Positions 1 to 8,974 of a stretch of 64,000 nucleotides of DNA are shown here, piece after piece. The stretch comes from Thermococcus stetteri (GTDB taxonomy: Archaea > Methanobacteriota_B > Thermococci > Thermococcales > Thermococcaceae), in the NCBI RefSeq assembly GCF_017873335.1, contig NZ_JAGGKB010000002.1, positions 186,001 to 250,000 on the forward strand, written 5' to 3'. A program made the position numbers and the translations under genes. The notes under the pieces were generated by a model. The model was not told the DNA's origin. It did no database searches and worked only from the letters and a program-made list of their open reading frames with translations. Positions within the stretch are counted from its first letter, which is position 1. Every line of letters starts with the position of its first letter.

Positions 1-1
1 C

Positions 2-625
2 GACGTCGGGGAGATAAAGGCCGTTATTGGAGAGATACTCTCAAGAAAGCCGGATGTTCTCGTCATCAGCGGCGGCCTTGGGCCGACCCACGACGACGTT
101 ACGATGGTGGCCGTTGCCCAGGCCCTCGGAAAGAGGCTGGTTCTCTGCGAGGAGTGCTTGGAGAGGATAAAGGCCTTCTACGAGAAGCTTCACCGCGAGG
201 GCTACATCGACGACCCGACCCTGAACGAGGGGAGGAAGAAGATGGCCTACCTCCCTGAGGGGGCGGAGCCGCTTGAGAACACTGAGGGGGCCGCTCCAGG
301 AGCCTTCATCGAGCACGAGGGCGTTAAGATATTCATCCTTCCTGGAATGCCGAGGGAAATGAAGGCCATGCTCGAGAGGGAAGTCCTGCCGAGGCTCGGA
401 AAGAGGAAGTTCGTCCAGAGGAAGTTTTTGGCGGAGATAACCGACGAGAGCAAGCTCGCTCCAATTCTCAAGGAGGCACTTGAGAGGTTCAATGTCAGAA
501 TTCACTCCTCTCCGAAGGGCTTCGGGAAGTACATAGGGCTAATAATCTTTGCCGACGACGAGGGTGAACTGGAAAAAACCGTTGAGTACCTCGAGAGCAG
601 GGGAATAAAGCTGGAGGAAGCCTGA
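2..625 (+). CDS. CinA/MoCF-biosynthesis-type protein, 5' end cut by window edge
   Basis: Open from the first bases of the window to the stop at 623-625, so the N-terminus lies outside. The visible part contains the GGLGPTHDD motif of the MoaB/MogA/CinA molybdopterin-binding fold at about residues 25-33. The mature product would be a competence-damage-inducible (CinA) N-terminal-domain protein; bacterial CinA relatives act as ADP-ribose pyrophosphatase or nicotinamide mononucleotide deamidase, but the archaeal proteins of this type are mostly uncharacterised. There is no C-terminal deamidase domain: the protein ends about 100 residues after the conserved GMPREMKAM segment. It is read in the same direction as the racemase that follows after about 78 bases. 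Confidence 0.85.
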   Translation, partial: DVGEIKAVIGEILSRKPDVLVISGGLGPTHDDVTMVAVAQALGKRLVLCEECLERIKAFYEKLHREGYIDDPTLNEGRKKMAYLPEGAEPLENTEGAAPGAFIEHEGVKIFILPGMPREMKAMLEREVLPRLGKRKFVQRKFLAEITDESKLAPILKEALERFNVRIHSSPKGFGKYIGLIIFADDEGELEKTVEYLESRGIKLEEA

Positions 626-703
626 CTTCTACCTCTTTTTCTTGAAATTCCTTTCATTGGAAATGCTATTAACCGCTTTTGTCCAGTCTCGCTGGTGGTC
701 TCG

Positions 704-1381
704 ATGAAGAGGATAGGTCTCATCGGCGGAACGACTCCAGAATCAACCTCTTACTACTACCGCAAATACATCGAGATTTCGAGGGGGCTCTTCGAGCCCT
801 ACTTCTTCCCGGAGCTCGTCGTCTTCTCGATGAACTTCAAGGCCTTCAGGGACAACCCGCGCGCATGGGAGGGGAGGAAGGAGATGCTGATTGCGGCAGC
901 TAGGGCCCTTGAGAAGGCAGGCGCCGAAGTGATTGGAATCGCCGCCAACACTCCCCACATAGTCTTTCCCGAAGTTCAGAGGGCCGTTGGAGCCGAGATG
1001 GTGAGCATAATCGACGCGGTCGCGGAGGAGGCCAGAAAGCGCGGCCTCAAAAGGCTCCTTCTTCTCGGAACGAAGACAACGATGGAGATGCCCTTTTACA
1101 GGGAAGCGCTCGAAAGGAAGGGCTTTCTGGTTGTAGTTCCGGACGGGGAAGAGCGCGAAAGGGTAAACTCGATCATATTCGACGAACTGGCCCTTGGGAA
1201 GCTGGAGAGCAAGCTGTATCTCGTTGAGCTAATCGAGAAGTACGCCAAGGATGGCGTAGACGGTGTGATTCTGGGCTGTACCGAACTCCCGTTGGCCATA
1301 AAGCCCGGTGACGTCAGCATAGAGGTCCTTGACAGCGCGGAGATACACATGAGGGCCCTCATCGAGCGCGCAATGGGGTAA
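704..1381 (+). CDS. Aspartate/glutamate racemase family protein
   Basis: A 225-residue protein of the Asp/Glu racemase superfamily. It starts with the typical [13 protein letters not shown] segment and has the two catalytic cysteine regions of the family: the first is represented by AANTPHIVF, where Thr stands where many members have Cys (residues about 83-90), and the second is GCTELPLAI near residue 190. The missing first cysteine means racemisation by a two-base mechanism is uncertain. The start at ATG 704 is preferred over the upstream in-frame GTG at 695 because GGTGGT at 694-699 is the ribosome binding site. It probably interconverts D- and L-aspartate or a related amino acid. Confidence 0.8.
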   Translation: MKRIGLIGGTTPESTSYYYRKYIEISRGLFEPYFFPELVVFSMNFKAFRDNPRAWEGRKEMLIAAARALEKAGAEVIGIAANTPHIVFPEVQRAVGAEMVSIIDAVAEEARKRGLKRLLLLGTKTTMEMPFYREALERKGFLVVVPDGEERERVNSIIFDELALGKLESKLYLVELIEKYAKDGVDGVILGCTELPLAIKPGDVSIEVLDSAEIHMRALIERAMG

Positions 1382-1428
1382 CCGGAAACCTCTTTAACTC
1401 ATCTTCCCCCTTTTCTCTGGTGGTGTTA

Positions 1429-2559
1429 ATGGGAGAGTTTGATAAGGAGGAGCTCACGGTCATCAGGAAGTTTGAACACATCGAGCACTGCCTGAAGAGG
1501 AACGTGCAGGCCCACGTTACCAACGGTTTTGAGGATGTGCACTTCGTCCACATGAGCCTCCCGGAGATAGACAAGGATGAAATCGACCTGAGCGTCGAGT
1601 TCCTTGGGAGGAAGTTCGACTACCCGATTTTCATCGCTGGAATGACCGGCGGGACGAAGGGTTCACAGCTCGCGGGGAGGATAAACAAGACCCTCGCTCA
1701 AGCCGCTCAAGAGCTCAACATTCCCATGGGAGTCGGCAGTCAGAGGGCCATGATAAGGAAGCCCGAGACATGGGAGAGCTACTACGTCAGGGACGTCGCT
1801 CCCGATGTCTTCCTCGTCGGAAACCTCGGCGCCCCCCAGTTTTCCGAGACAATCAGGGAGCGCTACGGTCTCGAGGAGGCCCTTAAGGCCGTTGAGACCA
1901 TTCAGGCCGACGCTCTGGCAATCCACATGAACCCGCTCCAGGAGAGCGTCCAGCCGGAGGGGGACACCCAGTACAGGGGCGTTCTAAAGGCACTGGCAGA
2001 GCTGAAGGCCGAGTTCCCGTACCCGATAATAGCGAAGGAGACGGGAGCTGGAGTCTCCATGGAAGTAGCGATAAGGCTTGAGAGCATAGGAATCGACGCT
2101 ATTGACGTTGGCGGCCTCGGGGGAACGAGCTGGTCTGGAGTGGAGTACTACAGGGCAAAGGACGAGCTTGGAAGAAACCTTGCCCTCCGCTTCTGGGACT
2201 GGGGCATAAAGACGGCAATAAGCGTTGCCGAAGTTCGCTATGCAACCGAGCTCCCCATAATAGCCACTGGCGGGATGAGGGATGGTATAACCATGGCGAA
2301 AGCCTTGGCGATGGGGGCTACCTTCGCCGGGGTCGCTTTACCCCTCCTCAAGCCGGCCGTTAAGGGGGACGTTGAAGGGGTAATCAAAGTGCTGGAGCGC
2401 TACATCGAGGAAATAAGAAATGCCATGTTCCTCGTGGGTGCCAGAAACGTCGAGGAGCTCAGGAAGGTTCCGCTCGTGGTTACGGGCTTCACGAGGGAGT
2501 GGCTGGAGCAGAGGATTGACTTAGCCGAGTTTTTCAGAGCAAGGCGGAGAAAAGCTTAA
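1429..2559 (+). CDS. fni: Type 2 isopentenyl-diphosphate delta-isomerase
   Basis: A 376-residue FMN-dependent isomerase that interconverts IPP and DMAPP in the archaeal mevalonate pathway. The family signatures are visible: FIAGMTGGT near residue 68, the Gly-rich VGSQRAM, the IHMNPLQE segment that contributes to the active site, and the C-terminal ATGGMRDG flavin phosphate site. ATG 1429 is chosen because GGTGGT at 1419-1424 lies just upstream; GTG 1420 is part of that site. In many archaea fni, RNase J and geranylgeranyl diphosphate synthase genes are adjacent; here the first two are separated by an AT-rich insertion of about 1.4 kb. Confidence 0.95.
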   Translation: MGEFDKEELTVIRKFEHIEHCLKRNVQAHVTNGFEDVHFVHMSLPEIDKDEIDLSVEFLGRKFDYPIFIAGMTGGTKGSQLAGRINKTLAQAAQELNIPMGVGSQRAMIRKPETWESYYVRDVAPDVFLVGNLGAPQFSETIRERYGLEEALKAVETIQADALAIHMNPLQESVQPEGDTQYRGVLKALAELKAEFPYPIIAKETGAGVSMEVAIRLESIGIDAIDVGGLGGTSWSGVEYYRAKDELGRNLALRFWDWGIKTAISVAEVRYATELPIIATGGMRDGITMAKALAMGATFAGVALPLLKPAVKGDVEGVIKVLERYIEEIRNAMFLVGARNVEELRKVPLVVTGFTREWLEQRIDLAEFFRARRRKA

Positions 2560-2591
2560 CTTTTCTGCTTTCTAATGCTCGTTTTTGTTCG

Positions 2592-2712
2592 CTCTTTTAC
2601 TCAAGCTTCTTTTGGCTGGTTCTAAGATGAAAACTTCAGTTAGAACAAATCTATACTCGAAAAAAAAAGGAAAAATATTTACTAGTAATAAAGGAAAAAG
2701 TTTATAAGTTTT
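2592..2712 (+). promoter_or_regulatory. Promoter region of secreted-protein gene 2754, repeated at 19229-19347
   Basis: A TTTATAAG TATA box at 2701-2708 lies 52 bases before the start of the secreted-protein gene. The roughly 120 bases upstream, from CTCTTTT at about 2592, line up by eye with the sequence before gene 19395, including GAAC-AAT-TATACT and a long A-rich run ending in AAAAGTTTATAAG. Confidence 0.7.
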
Positions 2713-2753
2713 GAAGTCAAAAATATTATTGCAATATTTGATGGGAGGTCTAT

Positions 2754-3557
2754 ATGAAGTTGAAGTTTTGGTTGGCAATACTGATAGGGATGCTAAGTGT
2801 TGGGACTACTGCCAAAATAGCTCTAGCAGGTGAAGTATTATACGCCAACTTTGACCATAGATTGGTTGATCCAGTGCATTCGGGAGACATCGACTATCTT
2901 TATTGTACTTGGACTTACCTTTCAGGAGCACCTCATGATGCATGGTCAGTGGAGATTAGTCCTGTGTACGACCACTTTACTCTGTTAGATCACTGGGATG
3001 GGGGAGGTGTACATAATCCACTTACTTACGGCTGGTTTATTGAGGATACGGTTAGGCAGGGAGATTCAAATCCTTATGACTATTACTATGGCGTGCCCGC
3101 TCCATGGCTCAAAGTCCAATATTCAGCCAACCAGGTAACTACTGTTACATATACCTGCAAAGTAAGTCTGCATGATCATTTGTTTGATATAGACCAACTG
3201 CCAGTATATCTGAAAGTATTGGAAGCTACTGATTCACTCACAGTCACTATATGGCCAGAGAGTTCAGGCACGTCAAGTTTAGTAATGTCATCACTATCAT
3301 ACTTAAAACCCCACAAGTATAGTGCTCCCAAAATTAGAGATTTGTCAAAATACAAGAACTTGGCATTAACCAATGGAGGAACTACCGTAATTAACGTGTT
3401 AAAAAAGAATAAAGCACTTGTTGATTCTATTGATTTTATCGTACTTGAATACAATGAAAAAGAAAATGCTTGGATAATTTCAGGATATAAATACTCAGAC
3501 CATCACAGCAAAAGTCTTATATTTAAGTCTATGCAAAAATCGATAGGTGGTGGTTGA
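2754..3557 (+). CDS. Secreted protein of the conserved MKxK leader group
   Basis: A 267-residue protein of unknown function. Residues 1-25 form a signal peptide of the same pattern (MKLKFWLAILIGML...GTTA) seen in three other genes of this window. The mature part is rich in aromatic and beta-prone residues, with two cysteines (about residues 62 and 130) that could pair, and no domain I recognise. It is translated from ATG 2754 with GGAGGT upstream. The gene is clearly richer in A/T than fni or rnj on either side, which suggests acquisition. The next gene, a small membrane protein, starts 1 base after its stop, so the two are probably cotranslated and act together, perhaps at the cell surface. 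Confidence 0.75.
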   Translation: MKLKFWLAILIGMLSVGTTAKIALAGEVLYANFDHRLVDPVHSGDIDYLYCTWTYLSGAPHDAWSVEISPVYDHFTLLDHWDGGGVHNPLTYGWFIEDTVRQGDSNPYDYYYGVPAPWLKVQYSANQVTTVTYTCKVSLHDHLFDIDQLPVYLKVLEATDSLTVTIWPESSGTSSLVMSSLSYLKPHKYSAPKIRDLSKYKNLALTNGGTTVINVLKKNKALVDSIDFIVLEYNEKENAWIISGYKYSDHHSKSLIFKSMQKSIGGG

Positions 3558-3558
3558 C

Positions 3559-3918
3559 GTGCATCAGGGACAACACTCAGATTTTTTCAATTTTCTCTTT
3601 GATGCTTTTGTTAACTTATTTGTGATACTCATCCTTTCAGCAGTAACAGGGGCAATGTTCTATGGGGTTGCTTCCTATTTTGGAGCGGCAGAACTTGGGA
3701 AAGCGCTTATGTTTTCAACTCTCGCTGTTGTTTCTGCATTGGTATTTGGCTCAGGAGCTTTGTTCCATATGAGCAGGCGTGCAAATCGTGTCTTATTACT
3801 CTCCCTCCTAACCGTGGTTGTGTTACTCTTCTATTTCAATCAACACGCCCTTGCAAGCATCCTTTTGGGTGCCTTATTTGCTTCCTGTTTCCAAGTAAAA
3901 CGGTCGAGAAATTATTGA
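3559..3918 (+). CDS. Small polytopic membrane protein, partner of gene 2754
   Basis: A 119-residue very hydrophobic protein with about four membrane segments (roughly residues 16-38, 45-65, 76-92 and 98-113) and a short basic C-terminus. GTG 3559 is taken as start since GGTGGT at 3546-3551 fits as its ribosome binding site; in-frame GTGs at 3547 and 3550 are alternatives. It directly follows the secreted-protein gene. I do not recognise the family. The pairing of a secreted product with a small membrane protein recalls toxin-immunity pairs or a secreted protein with its anchor, but nothing in the sequence proves either. Confidence 0.65.
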   Translation: MHQGQHSDFFNFLFDAFVNLFVILILSAVTGAMFYGVASYFGAAELGKALMFSTLAVVSALVFGSGALFHMSRRANRVLLLSLLTVVVLLFYFNQHALASILLGALFASCFQVKRSRNY

Positions 3919-4021
3919 AATTTACTTGAGGTATACTATAATAAGCGATAACTATGGGGGAGGCAGTATCACTTTTGTCCGGGCAACTTATCCTGGAGTA
4001 ATTTAATCCGGGAATGCACAC

Positions 4022-4095
4022 CTTTTTAAACCCCTGTCCACAACTAAGACCAACGCAGCCCCACGCCCTGAAAATGGGCCTGGGGCGGGAGGAGG
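4022..4095 (+). promoter_or_regulatory. Promoter and 5' hairpin leader of RNase J gene
   Basis: A TATA-like CTTTTTAAAC at 4022-4031 predicts transcription starting near 4055. The transcript would begin almost at once with a hairpin: GCCCCA at 4058-4063 pairs with TGGGGC at 4081-4086, and CCC at 4066-4068 with GGG at 4076-4078. The Shine-Dalgarno run GGGAGGAGG follows at 4087-4095, eight bases before ATG 4103. Confidence 0.6.
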
Positions 4096-4102
4096 ATTAG
4101 GC

Positions 4103-5437
4103 ATGATTAGGGTTTACACAATCAGCGGCTACGAGGAAGTCGGTAAGAACATGACTGCCGTCGGCTATTCTGACGGAAGACGGGAGGAGGTCGTTATAAT
4201 CGACATGGGAATCAGGCTTGACAGGGTTCTAATCCATGAGGATGTGAACATCCAGCAGTTTCCGACGAAGGAACTCCAGAGGCTCGGCGCAATCCCGGAC
4301 GATTCGATTCTGAGAAACAAGAAGGTGGTTGCAATAACCTTCACCCACGGCCACCTCGACCACATCGGCGCCGTTGGAAAGCTCGCGCCCCACTACCCGG
4401 ACGTCCCGATTTACGGCACCCCTTACACGATAAAGCTGGCCAAGAGCGAGGTCAAGAGCGAGCAGTACTTCGAGGTCAAGAACCCGATGTACGAGACGAA
4501 TTTTGGGGAGATAGTTCAGGTGAGCGAGAACCTGGCCATAGAGTTCGTCCAGATAACGCACTCGATTCCGCAGGCGGCGATGGTGGTCGTCCACACTCCC
4601 GAGGGAGCAGTAGTCCACACCGGCGATTTCAAGTTCGACAACAACAACCCGCTCGGCGAGAGGCCCGACTACAAAAGGCTGAAGGAGCTCGGCAAGGAGG
4701 GCGTCAAGGTTCTCATAGCCGAATCAACGCGCGTTGCAGAGCCGACCAAGACGCCGAGTGAAGCAGTCGCCCAGATGCTCCTCGAGGACTTCTTCCTCTA
4801 CGAGGGCATGGAGGAGAAGGGCCTCATAGCGACGACCTTCGCCTCCCATATTCCGCGCCTCCAGGAGCTCATCTGGATAGCGAACAGGATGGGCAGGCAG
4901 GCGGTCTTCGTCGGCAGGTCCCTGGCCAAGTACACCGGAATAGCCAAGCAGCTCGGCCTGATAAAGATGAAGGGAGCTCGCGCCGTCAGGAGCCCGAACG
5001 CCATTAAGAAAGTCCTCGCCGAGGTATCGGGAGCGAGGGAGAACTACCTGCTCATAGTGACGGGCCACCAGGGTGAGCCTGGGGCCGTTCTAACCAGAAT
5101 GGCCAACGGTGAGCTCTACGACATCGGAAGGGAAGACACCGTGGTATTCTCCGCTGGGACGATACCAAACCCCCTCAACAGGGCACAGCGCTATGTCTTG
5201 GAGACAAAGCTCAAGATGAAGGGCGTAAGGATGATTAAAGACCTCCACGTCTCCGGCCACGCGAGCAGGGAAGACCATCGTTATCTCCTCAGGATGCTCA
5301 ACCCGGAGAACATCGTTCCGGCACACGGCGAGTTCAGGATGCTGACCCACTACGCCGAGCTCGCTGAGGAGGAGGGCTACCTGATAGGCAGGGACGTCTT
5401 CGTGTCGAGGAACGGATACACGGTCGAGATTGATTAA
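4103..5437 (+). CDS. rnj: Archaeal RNase J, beta-CASP metallo-beta-lactamase ribonuclease
   Basis: A 444-residue RNase J. The metal-binding motif THGHLDH is at residues 80-86, a further His is in ITHSIPQ, the Asp of HTGDFKFD follows, and the beta-CASP region ends in HVSGHAS and VPAHGEFRM. Euryarchaeal RNase J is a 5'-to-3' exoribonuclease that takes part in mRNA turnover, often with helicase ASH-Ski2 and the exosome. It is followed after 69 bases by idsA, the conserved gene order in many archaea. Its own mRNA probably starts with a stable hairpin. Confidence 0.95.
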   Translation: MIRVYTISGYEEVGKNMTAVGYSDGRREEVVIIDMGIRLDRVLIHEDVNIQQFPTKELQRLGAIPDDSILRNKKVVAITFTHGHLDHIGAVGKLAPHYPDVPIYGTPYTIKLAKSEVKSEQYFEVKNPMYETNFGEIVQVSENLAIEFVQITHSIPQAAMVVVHTPEGAVVHTGDFKFDNNNPLGERPDYKRLKELGKEGVKVLIAESTRVAEPTKTPSEAVAQMLLEDFFLYEGMEEKGLIATTFASHIPRLQELIWIANRMGRQAVFVGRSLAKYTGIAKQLGLIKMKGARAVRSPNAIKKVLAEVSGARENYLLIVTGHQGEPGAVLTRMANGELYDIGREDTVVFSAGTIPNPLNRAQRYVLETKLKMKGVRMIKDLHVSGHASREDHRYLLRMLNPENIVPAHGEFRMLTHYAELAEEEGYLIGRDVFVSRNGYTVEID

Positions 5438-5506
5438 GGGCAAAACTGATAAAGGCTGCCTTCCCTCTTCTTTCGACATCACTATCATCTCTCACGGGGT
5501 GGTATC

Positions 5507-6538
5507 ATGGGGAAGTACGATGAGCTGTTCGCAAGGATTAAGGAAAAGGCGAAGGACGTTGATAGGGTCATCCTTGAACTCGTTCCAGAAAAGGAACCAC
5601 TTGAGCTCTACAAGGCCGCGAGGCACTACCCGCTCGCCGGGGGGAAGCGCGTTAGGCCCTTCATTGTCCTCCGCGCGGCAGAGGCCGTGGGCGGCGACCC
5701 GGAGAAGGCCCTCTATCCAGCTGCCTCCGTCGAGTTCATCCACAACTACTCCCTCGTCCACGACGACATAATGGACATGGACGAGCTGAGAAGAGGAAGA
5801 CCGACCGTCCACAAGCTCTGGGGAGTGAACATGGCAATCCTCGCCGGTGATTTGCTCTTCAGCAAGGCCTTCGAGGCGGTGGCCAGGGCCGAACTCCCGG
5901 CCGAGAAGAAGGCTAGGATCCTTGACGTCCTCGTTAGAACCTCCAACATGCTCTGCGAAGGTCAGGCCCTTGACATAGAGTTCGAGACGAGGGAGGAAGT
6001 CAGCGTTGAGGAGTACCTGAAGATGATAGCGGGTAAAACCGGCGCGCTCTTCCAGGGATCGGCCGAGATAGGGGCTATTGTGGGCACGGATAAAGAGGAG
6101 TACATAAAAGCCCTCTCAAAATGGGGCTTGAACGTTGGAATAGCCTTCCAGATCTGGGACGACGTCCTTGACCTCATAGCTGACGAGGAGAAGCTCGGAA
6201 AGCCAGTCGGGAGCGACATAAGGAAGGGCAAGAAGACCCTCATAGTCAGCCACTTCTTTGACAACGCGAGCGAGGAAGATAAGAGGGAGTTCCTCAGGGT
6301 GTTTGGCAAGTACGCCGGCGATGCTAAGGGTGACGCGCTTATACACGACGAGAGGGTCAAGGAAGAGGTCGCGAAGGCCATCGAGCTCCTCAAGAGGTAC
6401 GGGAGCATAGACTATGCTGCCGAATACGCCAGGAACCTCGTGAAGGAAGCGAACGAGGCCCTCAAAGTCCTTCCTGAGAGTGAAGCCAGGAGAGACCTTG
6501 AGCTCCTCGCGGAGTTCCTCGTTGAGAGGGAGTTCTGA
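5507..6538 (+). CDS. idsA: Geranylgeranyl/farnesyl diphosphate synthase
   Basis: A 343-residue trans-isoprenyl diphosphate synthase that builds the C20 chain for archaeal ether lipids by adding IPP to allylic diphosphates. The first aspartate-rich motif is in SLVHDDIMDMD (about residues 82-92) and the second in QIWDDVLD (about residue 220). The GGKRVRPF segment binds IPP. It is translated from ATG 5507 after GGTGGT (5497-5502) and ends the fni-rnj-idsA cluster. Confidence 0.93.
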   Translation: MGKYDELFARIKEKAKDVDRVILELVPEKEPLELYKAARHYPLAGGKRVRPFIVLRAAEAVGGDPEKALYPAASVEFIHNYSLVHDDIMDMDELRRGRPTVHKLWGVNMAILAGDLLFSKAFEAVARAELPAEKKARILDVLVRTSNMLCEGQALDIEFETREEVSVEEYLKMIAGKTGALFQGSAEIGAIVGTDKEEYIKALSKWGLNVGIAFQIWDDVLDLIADEEKLGKPVGSDIRKGKKTLIVSHFFDNASEEDKREFLRVFGKYAGDAKGDALIHDERVKEEVAKAIELLKRYGSIDYAAEYARNLVKEANEALKVLPESEARRDLELLAEFLVEREF

Positions 6539-6605
6539 GATCTCTTTTTCTCACTCACTTGTTGATCAAAATCTTTTTAACTTCTTAGCGTTAGTCTGTG
6601 CGGAA

Positions 6606-7256
6606 ATGAAGCTAGAGGAGGAAGTTTCAGGGAAGAAATTTGATATCTTTGTGTACTTTAAAGATATCTTAGCTATATGGTTCCTTCTGTTCTTTGGCTC
6701 AGCCTTGGCTGTATCCTGGCTCGAGGTGTCGGTCACTTCAGGCTGGAGTGTTCTCTACTATTTCGTCCTTCCGCTTGTCCTTACCGTCCTTCTTCACGAG
6801 GGACTTCATGCCCTTGTGGCAAAGCTATGCGGCGCTGACGTCGGCTTTGGGGTCTCAGCCAAGTACGTGATGATTACGCCTTACGTCAGCTTTAGGACTC
6901 CCTTGACAGTCAAGAAAGCGAGATACGTGACTGCTGCTCCTATTTTAATTTCCGTTGTTGCCTTTTTAGTCTCGTGGCTTACTCGCTCTCCCTTCTGGGC
7001 ACTCTTATACATCTTCAACACCGCCGGAATGGCAGGGGACTTCTTGGTACTTCTCGTTCTCTCAAAGATGCCGCCTGAGGCCCTTGTGTGGGACGAAGGT
7101 ACAGCTATGAAGTCGGAAGTTGAATTTCCTGAACCGTATCCGAGTTTGGTTTCTAAAGTGTTGGTTCTGCTACTTGTTCTGATGATCTTGTTTATTGTGG
7201 TAAACTTTAGGGTGGAGGTTGAGGTAGTCTATGTCTCAAACCAGACCAACCCTTAA
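6606..7256 (+). CDS. DUF3267-type putative zinc metallopeptidase in the membrane
   Basis: A 216-residue integral membrane protein with about five hydrophobic segments. The zinc-binding motif HEGLHAL (HExxH) lies at about residues 61-67 inside the second membrane segment, as in the DUF3267 putative zincin family, which resembles site-2 proteases in layout. The physiological substrate is unknown. ATG 6606 is preferred; a T/A-rich box around 6571-6578 about 30 bases upstream suggests a nearly leaderless mRNA. Confidence 0.75.
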   Translation: MKLEEEVSGKKFDIFVYFKDILAIWFLLFFGSALAVSWLEVSVTSGWSVLYYFVLPLVLTVLLHEGLHALVAKLCGADVGFGVSAKYVMITPYVSFRTPLTVKKARYVTAAPILISVVAFLVSWLTRSPFWALLYIFNTAGMAGDFLVLLVLSKMPPEALVWDEGTAMKSEVEFPEPYPSLVSKVLVLLLVLMILFIVVNFRVEVEVVYVSNQTNP

Positions 7257-7291
7257 ATACCATTTCGACGTTTATCTTAACGGTGATTTCG

Positions 7292-8611
7292 ATGGACGTT
7301 CTCGAACTTCTCTCCAGATTAGTTACCTTTGAGACTGTGAACGACCCTGCCAGGGGGATAAGGCCTTCCAGGGACTGCCCGGCCTTCATAAGGGACACGC
7401 TCGCATCGTGGGGGATAGAGAGCGAGCTGATCGAGCGCGACGGCTACTACGCGGTCTACGGTGAGATGGGGGAAGGAAAGCCGAAGCTCCTCTTTATGGC
7501 CCATTTCGACGTCGTGCCCGTAAACAGAGAGGAGTGGGAGACCGACCCGTTCACGCTGACTGTCAGAGGAAACCGCGCCTACGGGAGAGGTAGCGCAGAT
7601 GACAAGGGCAACGTTGCTTCAATAATGCTCGCACTGAAGGAGCTCTCGAAGGAGAAACTCGATGGAAAGGTTCTCTTTGCCTTCACGGGCGATGAAGAAA
7701 TCGGCGGCAAGATGGCCATGTATCTAGCTGAAAAGCTTGCTCAGGAGGGCAAGCTTCCTGAGTACATGGTGAATGCCGACGGGATTGGAATGAAGCCGAT
7801 AATCAGGAGGAGGAAGGGCTTCGGCGTGACTGTGCGCGTTCCCTCGAAGAAAACGAAAGTTAGGGGCACCATCAAGCGCGAGACCTTCAGGATAAGGACG
7901 CCCGTGCTGGAGACGAGGCACGCCGCCTACTTCCTCCCTGGCGTTGATACCCATCCGCTCATAGCGGCCTCACACTTCCTCAGGAGCAGAGGGGCTTTCG
8001 CCGTTTCGCTCGAAGGGAAGTTCCTCAAGGGCAACGTCGTGCCGGGTGAAGTGACCCTCACGTATGTTGTTCCCGATGAGGGCGAGGAAGTCGAGATAAA
8101 CCTCGGCCTCACGAGGCTCCTCAAGGCAGTGGTTCCCTTCGTGAGGACTCCGATAAAAGCTGAAAAGTACAGCGACTACGGCGTCTCTGTCACGCCTAAC
8201 TTGTACTCTATCGAAGACGGGAAGCACGTCCTTAAGTTTGACGTGAGGGCTATGAGCCGTTCAAAGGACGAGATTGAGCGTGCGATGAGGGAGGTGGCCG
8301 AGTTCAACCTTCCCGGGGCGGAGGTTGAAGTTGCAACCAATGAGAAGGCGGGCTACCTCTTTACCCATCCGGAAGAAAAGATTGTCAAGGTGACGCTGGT
8401 GGTCCTTGAGGAACTCGGCGAGAGGGCGGAACCCGTTGAAGGGCCCGGGGCGGCGGACTCAAGGTTCTTCACGCCCTACGGAGTGAGGGCAATAGACTTA
8501 GGCCCCAGGGGAGGGAACATCCACGGCCCAAACGAGTACGTGGAGATAGACTCTCTCCGCAGGATGCCAGCGCTCTACGCCGAGGTGGCGAGGAGGCTGG
8601 TGCTGGAATAG
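7292..8611 (+). CDS. M20 family metallopeptidase / ArgE-DapE-like amidohydrolase
   Basis: A 439-residue zinc hydrolase of the M20 family (carboxypeptidase, acetylornithine deacetylase and succinyl-diaminopimelate desuccinylase group). The metal-site motifs MAHFDVVP, YGRGSADDKG and TGDEEIGG are all present, and the C-terminal GPGAADSRFF and IHGPNEY carry the last ligands. The exact substrate, peptide or N-acyl amino acid, cannot be told from sequence. ATG 7292 follows GGTGAT at 7282-7287. Confidence 0.88.
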   Translation: MDVLELLSRLVTFETVNDPARGIRPSRDCPAFIRDTLASWGIESELIERDGYYAVYGEMGEGKPKLLFMAHFDVVPVNREEWETDPFTLTVRGNRAYGRGSADDKGNVASIMLALKELSKEKLDGKVLFAFTGDEEIGGKMAMYLAEKLAQEGKLPEYMVNADGIGMKPIIRRRKGFGVTVRVPSKKTKVRGTIKRETFRIRTPVLETRHAAYFLPGVDTHPLIAASHFLRSRGAFAVSLEGKFLKGNVVPGEVTLTYVVPDEGEEVEINLGLTRLLKAVVPFVRTPIKAEKYSDYGVSVTPNLYSIEDGKHVLKFDVRAMSRSKDEIERAMREVAEFNLPGAEVEVATNEKAGYLFTHPEEKIVKVTLVVLEELGERAEPVEGPGAADSRFFTPYGVRAIDLGPRGGNIHGPNEYVEIDSLRRMPALYAEVARRLVLE

Positions 8612-8974
8612 TCAGTACCCTTTCCCTCCAGCTTCACCGAAATCCTGAAGGTCAAATACTAGATAGCCTCTCTCTTTTGGGTTTCTCTTTTATCTCATTC
8701 CCAATCAGTACGAAGTAGCTTCCCTTATTCCAGTGGGCTCCGCTTTCCTTCTGAGGTCTTTCGGGGCTCTCCTCGCGTCCATTTCGTTCAAGTTTGGGTA
8801 GTGGTCGAAGCCGCTCTCTTTTATTCTGTGATTATTTTTCCACAGAAGTCGAAATTGCAAGAGTATTAATAAAATTATCATTTGCATATTCATGTTAAAA
8901 ACTTTGCATAGTGAAACTTATAAATGCAACTACAATAGAAAATACTATAAAGCAAATTAAAAGAGGTGAACCCC
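8612..8974. other. Intergenic stretch with possible gene remnant and a promoter
   Basis: No intact gene. On the minus strand a protein-like reading frame covers about 8830 to 8705, with good codon use (KESGFDHYPNL and RRKAEPTGIREATSY near its end) but no credible start, so it may be the C-terminal scar of a lost gene whose identity I do not know. The last part is AT-rich and holds the promoter of gene 8975: CTTATAAA at 8917-8924. Confidence 0.4.
8862..8924 (+). promoter_or_regulatory. Promoter region of secreted-protein gene 8975, similar to 11083-11145
   Basis: Sixty-three bases ending in the TATA element CTTATAAA align without gaps to 11083-11145, the region before gene 11194. Shared blocks include AGT-TTAA-AAAATTA and ATAGT-AAACTTATAAA. 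The TATA element to start-codon distance is 57 here and 55 there. Confidence 0.65.
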
